Shown here: one piece after another, positions 23,660 through 34,515 of the stretch | Numbering within the stretch: position 1 is the first letter of the stretch | Layout: every line of letters starts with the position of its first letter | NCBI GenBank assembly: GCA_015501595.1 | Contig: JADNRX010000024.1 | Coordinates: 186,001-250,000 of the forward strand | From: Hymenopellis radicata | Taxonomy: Eukaryota > Basidiomycota > Agaricomycetes > Agaricales > Physalacriaceae | Reading direction: 5' to 3' | DNA length: 64,000 nucleotides | Position numbers and translations under genes: made by a program | The notes under the pieces: generated by a model | What the model was told of the DNA's origin: nothing | Seen by the model: the letters and a program-made list of their open reading frames with translations, nothing else | Database searches by the model: none

Positions 23660-26300
23660 TGTGTTGGTTTCTGTCAAGGACGAATGTGGGCGATGTGCGC
23701 GCTTCTATGCTTTGTAATAACGTTCAAGTTCTCGATCCAGCTGGCGATCGAAAGTCACTAGTCATGTCATGGCAGGCGCAAACCAGTCCATTTTCGGATA
23801 CGTGGTGGAAGAAGAGAGAGTCGATCGCGACCACGTGCAGCCTGTCTCCTTTTTTCAACCCATCACAGCTCGAAAATGCCACTTGGATGATTCAAAGGAA
23901 CAAGATACAAATACTGCCTTTGCTATTCAGACTCTTATTATCGAAAGGTTCGAGCACCATTTCGACTTGTCCTCGACGAGAAGGATTGAATAGCGCTTCA
24001 TTCTAGTATTTTCAGTTCGGTGCTATACGTCGTCTTAGATCATCTGCACCAATAATATCATCCTTATCGACAAACTCGCCAGCGATAAACCGATCTAACC
24101 TCTCTTGCTCAGCCTGGTAATCCTCGCTCGTCCCTCTAAAGCTGCTTCGGTCAAAGTCTGTGAAGCGTACCCGCCAAAAGTCATCCTCCATCATGTTCCA
24201 CGACCGTACGTCGCGATGCAGGACGCCGGCTTCATGGATGGCGGTCAGGATCGATTTTAGTTCAGTGCTAGACTCCTGATTCAATATTCCTTCGCAAACT
24301 GAGCGATATGCAAACATACCCTGCCTCCGCTGACAGGTCGACTTTCTTGTCGCTGTCCATCCGATAACCAAGGGAGCGACCAGCGTCAGATAGCATGAGG
24401 ACACGAAGGTCGGCATTGACACCTTCACGGTATGAAAGTACAGACGGTATCCCAGAAACACCCGCGTCGTGTAAATGGCGATACACCTGGACTTCGTGTT
24501 GGAGACGCTGCGCGCGAGTGTCTGTGGGAGCCACTTTGAGAATGAATGGTCGATGAGTGAGGCTGTCGGACGAGGGCTTCGCACCCTTAGCCTTTCCTTC
24601 TGCTGGTTTGGAGATTCTACCAGCCTTGGTAGAAGAGCCTTTAGTCTTTTCTGTGGGAGGACTATCAGGTTCAATGACAGCTCGGTACACATCCCCGACG
24701 GAGCCTGACCCAAGTTGCTTGTACGCAATAACCTTGAGATACTCCGTTGGTTCATAACGCGTTTTGCGCTCAGAGTCGGGTGGAATAGCAGGAGAGGAGC
24801 GGGTGAATCGAGGTAATCAAATCTAAAAAAGACGGCCAACACAGGAAATTTATCCATGTAAGCGGCCATGGCCTGGAGGAAACGTAAACGCCGGAATAGA
24901 ACGAAAACCAGTGAATATACTTTATCAATCAATAACAGCTCTTCTCCAGCAGAGGTAAGATCGTCAGTTTTAGACGCCTTAGAAGGACGGTGCGGCTCCA
25001 ACTCGAATGTTGAGTTCCGTTTGCCCAGGACAGCGTTCTCCAGGAGAGGTAATCTCTGCATCGCGTCAGACGCGATGGCGACATGCAGCGCCGTCCAAAG
25101 TCCTCCATACGAAGGGTCCTTACATGTCCGTATATCAATCAGACTGGAAAGGAACAACGTCTGGCGTTCGCGATGGCGAACACCAATTCGAATAAAATTT
25201 CCACAATCGAATATTATTGCAGTTGCGTCGTTTCTTACTGCCGCAACCCAGGCCTGAAGCAATTTGAGAACAGCGATGACATTAAAAGACTGTCTGACCT
25301 TCTGTATATAATCATCGCATGCAGGCTTGTAAGGCGAATCATTCTGTTCTGGTCGCTCGATAACGCCTATGTCCTGAGGTGTGTGAGCAGGCTTCGGAGA
25401 TCCCTGGTAGCGTACTCGACGGCTTCGCCGAGGTCCTGTTGATTGAGGTAGTGTCCATGGAACCTCTGTGGCATCCGGTGGCAGTGTTTTCTCGCGAGAG
25501 TCACTCGAGTAATCCGAGTCGAAGCGCCATGGGAAGACATCCATAGAGCCAAGGCGCTCCATTTCCTCCATCAATGGGAGTGCATCCGTGCAAAATACCA
25601 TACATGATGTCAGTAGGGCGGTATGCGTGCGGAGACGTTTAAGTAGGTCCCTGTGTTTTCTGCTGAACGTCTCTACTTGGTCCGGAGGCGGGGGTGCAAG
25701 CTGCAGCAAGAGATTTTGCGAGGCATAGTCCTGAACGATCAGGCTCGACGTGGTTTTCGCAAGAGCATTTGTCCAGCGTAGCCATTGCCACAGGTCGGGT
25801 TCGCTCGGATGGAAAGCCAAGCTGGATGCAATCTGCGTGGGAGCAGATTCTACGCATTTTAATCGATACCTTATAATGGCAGAAGAAGAAGCACCCCTTG
25901 TCATGGTGGAAGCCCAAGATGGAAGTCTGAACAGAGGTCTTCTTAACGCGTCGAACTCCTTGGAAAAAGAGTTGAGCCCAGCAAACATCTCAGTATGTAG
26001 GGATGGAAGTAGTTCCACGCGCTTGAGTATTAGACTTTTCGAAATATGACGATCTAGGAAGTGAAGAGGCGGGGTTGGTTTCGGCGCGGGTAGAGATGAC
26101 TCTCGCTGGAGAGAAGGGTGCTGATAAGAAAACAGCTTTCTCGCGGTGCGTGAGCGGAGGGGACTTCTGCGAGGATGGCGTCGGGTGTGTCATCTTGTCT
26201 CAGCGAAGTGGCAATGAAGACGTGAAGGGCGGACGCAAGCCAACCATGTATGATGTGATGTTGATTTTCCATACCGGTGAGTCGCATCGCCGTGGCTCAG
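22840..26300 (-). repeat. Right arm of the large inverted duplication (kinase C + OYE2)
   Basis: Reverse complement of about 8610-12607. It retains the original gap between kinase and OYE (about 24000-23690) that the left arm has lost, and an intact OYE gene, but its kinase copy carries two frame-changing indels. The arms differ by scattered substitutions, so the duplication is not brand new. Confidence 0.8.
24012..26193 (-). pseudogene. Fungal kinase-like gene, copy C, with two one-base indels
   Basis: The start ATG at 26193 and first 19 codons match copy B, but an extra base near 26140 (CGCGAGAAAG versus CGCGAAAAG) shifts the frame. A second event, loss of one C near 24782 in the ATTCCC run, shifts the frame just before the glycine loop. 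The true N-lobe frame survives as a separate ORF at 24690-24268. Because intron 2 is 52 bp, the lost base makes the unspliced frame run into exon 3, so a 668-codon open frame (26018-24012) exists, but its N-lobe is out of frame. HRDVRSWN and DFD remain in exon 3. Most likely a pseudogene, unless the indels are assembly errors. Confidence 0.75.
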
Positions 26301-26430
26301 CGAAATCAGCATGTTTCACCTTCCTCCATCTCTCTCCTTGATTGCCGTCTTGCCGCGTCCATCTTCCCATGATGTTGTGGGTCCTTGCACTCGGAACCAT
26401 ATAAAGAACAATAGCTGTTAAACAAGCATT

Positions 26431-28589
26431 TCATTTCGGTGCTATATGTCGCCTGAGATCGTCTGCACCGATGATAGCATCTTTATCTACAAACTCGCCC
26501 TCGATGAACCGATCTAGCCTCTCTTGTTCAGCGCGATAATCCTCGGTCGTCCCCCTAAAACTGCTTCTGTCAAAGTCTGTGAAGCGAACCTGCCCTAGAT
26601 CGTCCTCCATGATGTTCCACGACCGCACGTCGCGATGCAGGATGCCGGCTCCATGAATTGCAGTCAGTATTGACTTTAATTCAACGCTAAATCGCCAAGT
26701 CAATATTATTTCTGAGCAGTCAATCAATAGAATCATACCGTGCCTCAGCAGACAGTCGACTTTCTTGTCTCTGTCCATTCTATGACCCAGAGGACGACCA
26801 GCGTCAGACAGCATCAGAGCGCGCAGGTCAGCATTAACACCTTCGCGATACGAAAGGAGACTCGGTATTCCAGAAACGCCCGCGTCACGGAGGTGCCGGT
26901 ACACCCCAACTTCATGTTCCAAACGTCGAGCGCGAGCGTTTGTAGGGGCAAATTTAAGAATGAACGGTCGCTTTGCAAGCTCCTCGGACGCTTCCCTCGC
27001 CTTCTTCGCTGCACTTCCCGCCTTCCCTTTTGACCGACCGGCCTTGGTCAACCGTGATCCTTTCGTATCGCTGGAAGAACTTTCGGGTTCAATGACGGCT
27101 CGGTAGACATCCCCAACAGAGCCCGAGCCGAGTCGTTTGTATGCGATGATCTTGAGGTACTCCTTTGGTCCGTACCGTTCTTTGCGATCAGAGTCTGGTC
27201 GGAACAGAAGAAGAGGAGCGGGAGAGTCGAGATTGTCAAATCTGAAGAAGACTGCCAGAGCTGGAAATGTGTCCATGTACGCGGCCATGGCCTAGGCAAC
27301 GTGTAAACATTGGAATAGGAAAAGTAGCATTGACCTACATCATCACTTGAAGACGACTTGTTGGTTTTGGACTTCTTACGAGCACGCTGGGGCTCGTCGT
27401 AGGTAGATTTTCGTTTACCCAAGAGGGCATTCTCCAAAAGGGGCAGCCTTTTCACTGCGTCAGATGCAATAGCAATATGCAGCGCTGTCCAAAGACTCCC
27501 GTACGACGGATCTTTGCACGTCCGTATATCAATAAGACTCGAGAGGAATAGAGTTTGACGTTGGCGATGGCGAATACCTATTCTGAGAAAATTTCCACAG
27601 TCGAAGATAACTGCCGTTGCGTCTATTCTAACCGCGTGAACCCAAGCCTGCCAAAAGTCAATATTGGCAATGACTGCAAGTGGCTCGCTCACCTTTTGAA
27701 TGTAATCTTCACATGCAGGTTTGTAATGCGGGTCTGTCTGCCCAGGACGTTCGACGACACCTATATCGCGTTGGTTGGACACGCGCTCTGGAGTCTTCTG
27801 GTGGCGAACTCGCTGGCTACGGCGCGGACCCGTCTCTTGCGGTAACGTCCACGGAACCTCTAAGGCGTCCGGCGGCGGTGATCTCTCGAGAGAATCGCCA
27901 CAGTAATCCGAGTCCAAGCGCCATGGGAAGACATCTATAGAGTCGAGGCGCTCCATGTCCTCCATCACGGGCAACGCGTCCGTACAGAATACCATACAAG
28001 ACGTCAACTGCTGCGTATGCTTGCGGAGACGTTGCAATGTATCCTTGTTTTTTCGACTCAAAGCCTCGAGCTCATATGGGGGAGGATCAACGACGTGCAG
28101 CACAAGATTTTGAGACGCGTATTCCTCGATGATAGGGCCGAACTCCGTGTGGGCAAGAGCATGCAGCCATTGTAGCAATGACATTAGCTCGGGCTGACTG
28201 GAATGGAAGACAAGGCTGGAAGCAAGCTTAGTCACGGCACCTTCTATGCCATCCATTCTATATCTTATAAGGGATCGGGCGTCTGCACCCTTCGCAGCGG
28301 TATAACCAGCTCTAGTAATGAGTAACCGGGCGTCATTTACCGTGTCAAGCTTCTCGGAAACACTTTCCAGGACAGCAAGCAGTTCAACATGTAAGGACGG
28401 AAGTATTTTCACGCGCTTAAGCATGAGGCTTTCCGAGAGGTGGCGATCTAGGAAGTGCAGAGGGGCGGTTGGCTTCGGTGCAGGTAGAGATCCTTTCCGT
28501 TCCACGGATGGCGGATTGTACTCGAAGAGTTTCTGGCGAAGCTCGTGGGCCCCGGGCCCTTTCCGTGGAGTGGATGTTGAGTGCGACAT
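26431..28589 (-). CDS. Fungal kinase-like protein, copy D (intron 2 apparently read through)
   Basis: Exon 1 is 28589-27339 and exon 2 starts at 27291 after a 47-bp intron. Relative to copy A one base is missing near 26755 (GTCGACTG versus GTCGACCTG). If the usual 52-bp intron 2 (26738-26687) were spliced, exon 3 would be out of frame; if retained, the frame stays open to 26431 and gives 703 aa, with about 20 residues (CLLRHGMILLIDCSEIIL and neighbours) that have no match in the family. Kinase features are LGSGSVGDVYRAVI, PFILKF, HRDVRSWN and DFD. The N-terminal half is clearly related to copy B but diverged. Either splicing changed or the copy is disabled. Confidence 0.7.
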
Positions 28590-28699
28590 CTCCTAGTCGC
28601 GCGGTGGCAACGAAGACGCGACGGAATCCGAAGAGCAAGGAAAACCACCCATACCGGTTACGCGGGCCGCGATTGTGGCTTTTCGCCTTCCCTTGATTA

Positions 28700-28935
28700 G
28701 ATTTTCCTGGCCGCTGCTCAACCGCTACTGACAGTGAATGTCGAGGGTCATAAGCCCCCCCGTTGACTCGCCGTCTAACCTCCAGCTAATGCCATGGTCA
28801 TTCAATGTTCTTCTCTCGTTGCCACTCAGGATTCACTGCCGACGCTTGGCCGACGCGGTAATCATGGGACCTAGAGATGAGCGTTTCAGCCTTCTGCATA
28901 TTTCTCCTTGATTGCCGTCTTGCCGTGTCTTGCCT
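28700..28935 (-). repeat. Duplicated upstream region of kinase copy D
   Basis: Matches the sequence upstream of copy B (8190-8390) in inverted orientation. It presumably holds the promoter of copy D. Confidence 0.6.
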
Positions 28936-28939
28936 TCCC

Positions 28940-29190
28940 AGGCGTATAAATACTAAAATAGAGCCGCGACACTTGGAATGTCGAAGTCTCGTTCTCTCAC
29001 CGTTCAATTCACGCAAGAAGAAGAAGATCCGCTTCTTGTATCCGAAGAGGCGATCCGCCTCCCGCCATCGAGACAATCGTGTCTTTGAGGATACGCTTCG
29101 CCATTCGACTTCTCCTCGTCATCGTGAGCCTAGTAGGGCATGACTCTTCTGTTCATACTCAGTAGAACACACAAGGTACTCATGTAGAGG
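28940..29190 (-). repeat. Inverted repeat segment downstream of OYE3, - copy
   Basis: Counterpart of 13220-13560. Here it lies between the OYE3 relic and the upstream region of kinase D, showing that the ancestral order was OYE, this segment, then the kinase promoter. Confidence 0.7.
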
Positions 29191-29325
29191 CCAACTTTCC
29201 TAGACTAGCCTAGAAGAGCTGCAATTAAATAAGTGAACATGAAACTGTGACGAGAGCGAGTTCAGTATCTATCCACTGAATGATGAAAGCAAGATCCACC
29301 CACCCTGGAGTCCTTAATTAAAGGT

Positions 29326-30340
29326 TTAACGACTTCGGGGCCACGTTTGCGTTGACCGTTGCCCCATGTTGATGAGGTGCGCATAGGCGGCAATAACGTC
29401 GTGTTTCGTGGCACCTGGCAAAACGAAAGAATGTGATTGGCTAGAAGGAGAAAGATGATGTACCATTGATAACAAGTATGCAGTGATCAAGTAACCGTAA
29501 GTCTTGACAGAGGTGGCTATAAAATGTACGAGCGTTAAACCCCGAATGGACGAACGACTCAAATCGTACCCGACATCTGTCGTACTGAGTTTAATAGATA
29601 TGGGGTCCACTTTGAGCGCCTCGGGGTCAAATCGACTTCTATTCTCCGGGCTGCTACCCCACCAGTGGTCGGTGCGTATGTTGGCGGTAGTATCGATGAT
29701 CGCGTCTCAGCTAGGTATGCGTCATTGTGTTAAGTGTGGCGGTCGCGTCGCATCGGTTGTGATACTCACCCCGTAGACGTAATTGTGTCGATTCCCCAGG
29801 AACGTACGTTGCGTAGACGCTGAAAGGAGCCTGCTGGGGTCCTCACTGCTATGTGGGGCAAGTAACATAATCCAGAGAACCCGGGAAAATTAGAACTTGC
29901 CATCTCTAGAAGCGATAGCGCTTGGCGCATAGACGGGCTCCAGGTATCATAAGTACATATCATGCGCATGGATGCCATGTTATTAGAATAAGTACCTCAT
30001 TCGCTTTGATCTGTGTGTTGGTGGGCGCATCTGCGGCCTGCCAGATGGTTTATGCGACCAATATACCACAACTACACACGATAGTACTAACGCTGGAATG
30101 GGGATAAACCAACAACGTACCTGCGCATATGGCTTGCCCTCTTCGGCGTGCACGGCGTCCGTGACTGTTTATATCGTCTTCAGACCACAATCCGGGCGCG
30201 TTTTGCCCTTCCGGCCTGTATTAAGGATGTAGGTGAGCGTGAAAGACGTGTATCCTAGGCTACGATTAGACCAGCTCCTCCGGCGGCGCATTGGCGGTAG
30301 TACTCGACGCTGACGTCCTTCGATCGACACTGGCGATCTG
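29326..30340 (-). pseudogene. Old yellow enzyme relic OYE3
   Basis: Scattered pieces of the OYE gene occur in order on -: DVSVEYYRQCAAGGAGLIVA near 30320-30260, the region of the QLWHLGR exons near 30120-30000, then GGSPENR-like DNA near 29690-29630, and KHDVIAAYAHLI near 29410-29365. The fragments lie in different frames with internal losses and stops. The 3' half of OYE1 (after 12607) derives from a copy of this type. Confidence 0.75.
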
Positions 30341-30613
30341 AAGTCGTGTCATGGCAGTCGCAAACCCAAGTTACGCGTCGTCCATTTTCTGGAGACGCAT
30401 ACTCGAGTATATATAAGTACTCTCTCGTCGTGTTGCTGTCATGATGGTGGTGACTGGAAGAGAAACTCGATCGCAACCACGTGCATCCGTTCTCTTCCAA
30501 TACTCACCCAGATAAGAAGCTTCGTTTGTATTTGGAGGAATGTAAGACGCTTACAATCTCAACCATAGTATTCGAAACAAACGAGATCTGAATTTCTGCC
30601 TAGTATTCAAGTT
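30341..30613. other. OYE3 leader and short gene-free gap
   Basis: About 30340-30480 repeats the leader seen upstream of OYE2 (CATGGCAGTCGCAAACCCA, then CGATCGCAACCACGTGCA), so the duplicated block ends here. The rest shows nothing. Confidence 0.5.
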
Positions 30614-31818
30614 CTAAGTAGTACTAGTGACAAGTTCAACAAACCGGGCTTCACTACGCGAGACCAGCGATGCATGAAGTTGCAATTCATTCGAAATATA
30701 CTCGTCCGAAGGACCATTGACTCTCCAGAACCAGCGAAGTGGCTGAAATACAAGCAACCTCAAACCGGTGCTACAACACAAGATCAGTCAGATCCAGGTA
30801 ATTGAACTGTAACCTACCGTGCCTCCACGACGTGTTCATATTGAACCCAGACCCTTTGACTTGCCCTACATTGCGAGTCCAAGTCGCTGTCCAATTCGAC
30901 CTGAACGTAGATCACGCCCTTGACGAAGTGGTACCGCTTGACCACTAGGTCGTGCCCTACAAGGTGGATATTTTCCGAGTTCTCTGAATCCGTACTAATC
31001 TTGACAATCAGCCCGACCCAGGGCATTTTGTTCCAGACAGGCGGCGTGCACCACTCCCATGGCGGGCTACAGATGCGGACTGTCGCCAAGTTTACCTGTG
31101 GCTGAAAATGTCAGGTAGCTTGAATTTCCTATAACAGTGAAAGTTGAATCACGAACCATGGAACCGGCATCCTTATCTAGGACTCTGCCTGCCGAATCCA
31201 TCCTCAACAACTTGAAGGCAACTTTCCCGCAGGTAAACCAGATATCTTTCACCCAGCCTGCCACTTCCCTCCCAGAGTTTGTCTGACCTTTAACATAGCA
31301 TCCCACTGAGAGAACATCAAGATGCGTCCAATGATGGAGGACCTTATCTCCGCCCGGGTATAGAACATCAAGCAGAGATGTGAGGAAACCTGTAATGATA
31401 CCTAGCTCCTCGGGCCTGTTGGGGTGCCAGACTCTCATACCGGCCGTAAACTTGCCTAGCGGTACCGGAGAGAGTTGGGCCACATACTCATCGGGGTCGA
31501 ATGGTGTATACCAACACTGTTGGTCCTGTTGGTTGCCGGATATCTGCCACCATAAAGTATGAGACGCGTCGTCCGGAGGCTCAGTCTGATGAACATGGAT
31601 CTCGGACGCATCGTCTGCATGGAATTAGGTTCAAAAATGCACGAAAACAATATCCATAGTACGCACCGTCTCTTCCCTCGCTCGGTTCGCTGCCAGATTT
31701 CCAGGTACCTCGTCTCATGCTGGTGCTGTTAGTAGTCTGTCGGAGGGAGCTGGTAGAGTGCAGACATTGATAAATGAATGCCCCATCGAAAACCTGATCG
31801 CCAAAGAACCACGGTCGC
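30614..31818 (-). CDS. KOW/Spt5-like protein fragment
   Basis: On - I can join an exon from 31818 (RPWFFGDQVFDGAFIY) across a 5'-GTGCGT intron to DDASEIHVH, then PVPLGKFTAGMRVWHPNRPE, then a downstream exon with PWEWCTPPVWNKMPWVGL and VWVQYEHVVEAR, and a last exon ending at TAG 30614. GMRVWHPN...GIITGFL and WVGLIVKI look like SH3-type KOW modules of the Spt5-like proteins that are multi-copy in Agaricomycetes. No credible start or upstream NGN domain is seen before 31818, so this is probably the 3' part of a gene or a decayed copy. True Spt5 binds RNA polymerase II, but that role cannot be assumed here. Confidence 0.45.
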
Positions 31819-32143
31819 CTGAGTTTAAACAATTCAGTCCGCTTCTTTGAAAAATGATGGACATTATGCTTTCGTTGCTGCGCGTTGTCTGTCAATGGAT
31901 TCCTGGAAACCGCAAAGAACATTATTTAGGCTCTGTGCAATGCGTGTGGCGATTTCACTCAGACGAGAAACTAAAATACATGGAATTCTTCCGAAGGATA
32001 GAAGCGGCGAAGAGAGACAAATTTATGGCCGACAACATTAGTACAAAAATCAGCCTGAAGACGGCGATCAGTGAACGGTGACTGGGAAGCGAAGAGAGTC
32101 GAATCAAACGCACAAATTTAAACATGACTATTATTGGGCTACA

Positions 32144-32399
32144 TCAGAACCACGACTGCTTCTTCTTATTCAACAGGTACAAGGCGTGAACAATTCCTAA
32201 AATCCATCCAAAAAGAGTCAGGACGACGTTGATGAGAACGTCCTCCGTCGGGCGCTTCATCATAATGACGGCTATGGGAGGAAGCAGAATCGACACCTGA
32301 TGTATGCCATTCGACGGTGAGCCGAAAAGTCGTGCTGAATGTTGGAGAAAGACTTACGAGAATGATAATCGCATCGTCCTTAGTTACACTCGAGGACAT
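32144..32399 (-). CDS. PMP3: PMP3/RCI2-family plasma membrane proteolipid
   Basis: Exons 32399-32358 and 32296-32144, joined over a 61-bp intron, give 64 aa: MSSSVTKDDAIIIL, then VSILLPPIAVIMMKRP, a second hydrophobic helix (INVVLTLFGWILGIVHALYL) and a basic tail NKKKQSWF. Two membrane helices, a PP motif in the first and the conserved LTLFGWILGI are the hallmarks of PMP3. The protein sits in the plasma membrane and modulates membrane potential and salt or cold tolerance in yeast and plants. It is divergent with the MSS51-like gene, with 223 bp between starts, so they probably share a promoter region. Confidence 0.95.
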
Positions 32400-32622
32400 C
32401 TGAATTGGGATACGGGGTGTATGGGATAGGTACCGGTGAGGGGTGTGCTTTGAGGGTGGCCGCAAGACGCAAGGGCTGTATACATGACGAAGTGAACGAG
32501 GATGTCATCGTGGGGTTGTGTCAACCCACGCATAATCCCCTTTAGGAAGGCGATCGATCGGTTGCAATACGCGTCTGTCTTCTGCGTTAGTTTTCACTTT
32601 CACCTCCATCCGATCGACCATC

Positions 32623-34226
32623 ATGGCTGGTATGGACGCTCTCTTCCGAGGAATGGGGCCAAATATGGACTACTTTGGATCCCTTACGAGAGGCGCAAAG
32701 AGCCTCATCGAAGCCGAGAAAAGCGGCCGCTCTACCGAACACTTGGATTTTGGCGTCGCGGCGGTGTGTGCATCGTGTAAACAAACCATCCTGCCTCCGA
32801 AGAAACTCCTGAGGTGCACGGCTTGCAAGGCGATCATATACTGCAGTAAAGAGGTCTGTTATGAATTGTAATCAAAGACGGTATTTAACATCCTTTCAGT
32901 GTAGTAAACAGGACTGGAATCTTGGAACAGCCTTGAAAATCCAGACTCACAAAGTACTATGCCCCAACAACAAGGTGCGAATCAGCCCTTTGACATTTCT
33001 CTTTTCTGATCCTTGTATATAGAGACATATGGCGCGCCTTGACGAAACGCAGGCCATTCTTACCCAATTTCCTTGGGGACGGTTGGAAACTGACGGAACC
33101 TTCAACGATTCTGTTGCTCGGGGCCGATTTGACGTCTTGGGGGGCTCCGACTATGGATTCTGGAGTCATCGCGGTGGACCGGTGCCACACGACAATATGG
33201 GCGAGCTGGCAAAGCTAGTGGAAAATGACGCATATGTCAAGGTCTTGAAACCCCTTTTGGCCAAATTCGACCACCTGGAAGGAAAAGATCTTTTGAAAGA
33301 GGATCACCTTTCAGACGTTGACGGTTGGAAGCTGGAAACACGTCTCATCCCTTATCGACAATTCCCATCAGCATCCAAGCGACCTCAAATTGTGACGGAA
33401 TTGGATCGCCGGATCAGTAGCTGGGAGAGCTGGTATGAATGGAGGGGACTATCCAAGGAATCGCCCGCGGCTCTTCTCATGAGCTTTCCTTTGACCGCAT
33501 ATTGGCTTATCACCAACTGCCTCCAGCTCACGCGCGCGAGTGCCGGCCGACCAGAAAAGCGTGTCCCTCTTCACCTGCACGCTATTGGCGCAGAGGTTGA
33601 ACTGAACTATCTTCCTTTGTCAGTAAAGATTACGCTATAAGGCGCTCTACTGACTGATATTCCTTAGGTTCTCCGAGCTGGCTTTGCTTCTGCCTTATCA
33701 CGACATCAAACTCGTCCTCTTCGGACAAAGTGTTGAAAAACTCCTCGCCATCGCCAAAAAGTCTCACCGTCTATCTCTTGCCGGGAAGTCTTCCTCATCC
33801 ACCCCCGTGTTCGCGTACGAGGCGCCCAAGGAATGCGGAAGCGGGCGCATCGAGATTTTTCTTCACGGTGCCTCTTCTGTCTGGGGTCCCGAAATGCTCA
33901 GCGCTGCCAACGAGTACGGCGGACGCCCCGATGGTGTGATCGCGTTCAACGCAGGCCTAGGATCCTACCAGGCGTGGATCCCTGTCATTCAATCTATACA
34001 TCGAGCTGTCATGCCTTTCGCTGTCACCGAGTACACCGAGCATTCGTGCGAGATGCAGCGCGCGACGTTCCCTCAAATGGTGCGCCTCGTTAATGCAGAA
34101 CCGATGAAGGAGTATAAGATCGAGATGAACCCGTTCCAGCGGCCCGGACAGAGAGGCATTCCGAGCTTTCGATTGCCGAACATCGTCAATGGATACACCA
34201 TGGTAGTCTGCAAACCAGAACCTTGA
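32623..34226 (+). CDS. MYND zinc-finger protein, MSS51-like
   Basis: Exons 32623-32853, 32900-32974, 33023-33618 and 33668-34226 with 46-49 bp introns give 486 aa. Residues about 49-100 form a MYND zinc finger: CASCKQTILPPKKLLRCTAC, then YCSKECSKQDW and HKVLCPNN. The C-terminal part contains RIEIFLHGASSVWG and PDGVIAFNAGLGSYQAWIPV, blocks typical of the MSS51-like C-terminal domain. In yeast MSS51 activates translation of mitochondrial COX1 mRNA; many fungal relatives of this architecture have unknown roles, and I see no clear mitochondrial presequence. The MSS51-like name describes domains, not proven function. Confidence 0.85.
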
Positions 34227-34515
34227 TCTCGCGATCGCATGGCCAGTCCGTCTCATCCTACTTGTCTTATACTAGTTATAGTCCCATTGTGTACGAACTC
34301 GAATGATGAACTGATGGACGCTCAATTTGTATTTGAATCACAAAAACTTCTCATGTATCAGATATTCTACCAGTGTCCTTCAATGCCAATCAATATCAAC
34401 TAGAACTCTCCATCCTTGTCATAAAACATAATCGCCGTAGATGGGCAACCATTGCTTGTCCTTCGCCCTCTCTCTGACCTCCTCCTTCGCCCACTCAACG
34501 CCCGCACTTCCTCAT

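Noticed and set aside
24012..26018. A 668-codon open frame read as an intact kinase gene copy C
   Set aside because: The frame starts with GTG, crosses both introns unspliced, and has the whole N-lobe in the wrong frame; copy B shows the true structure.
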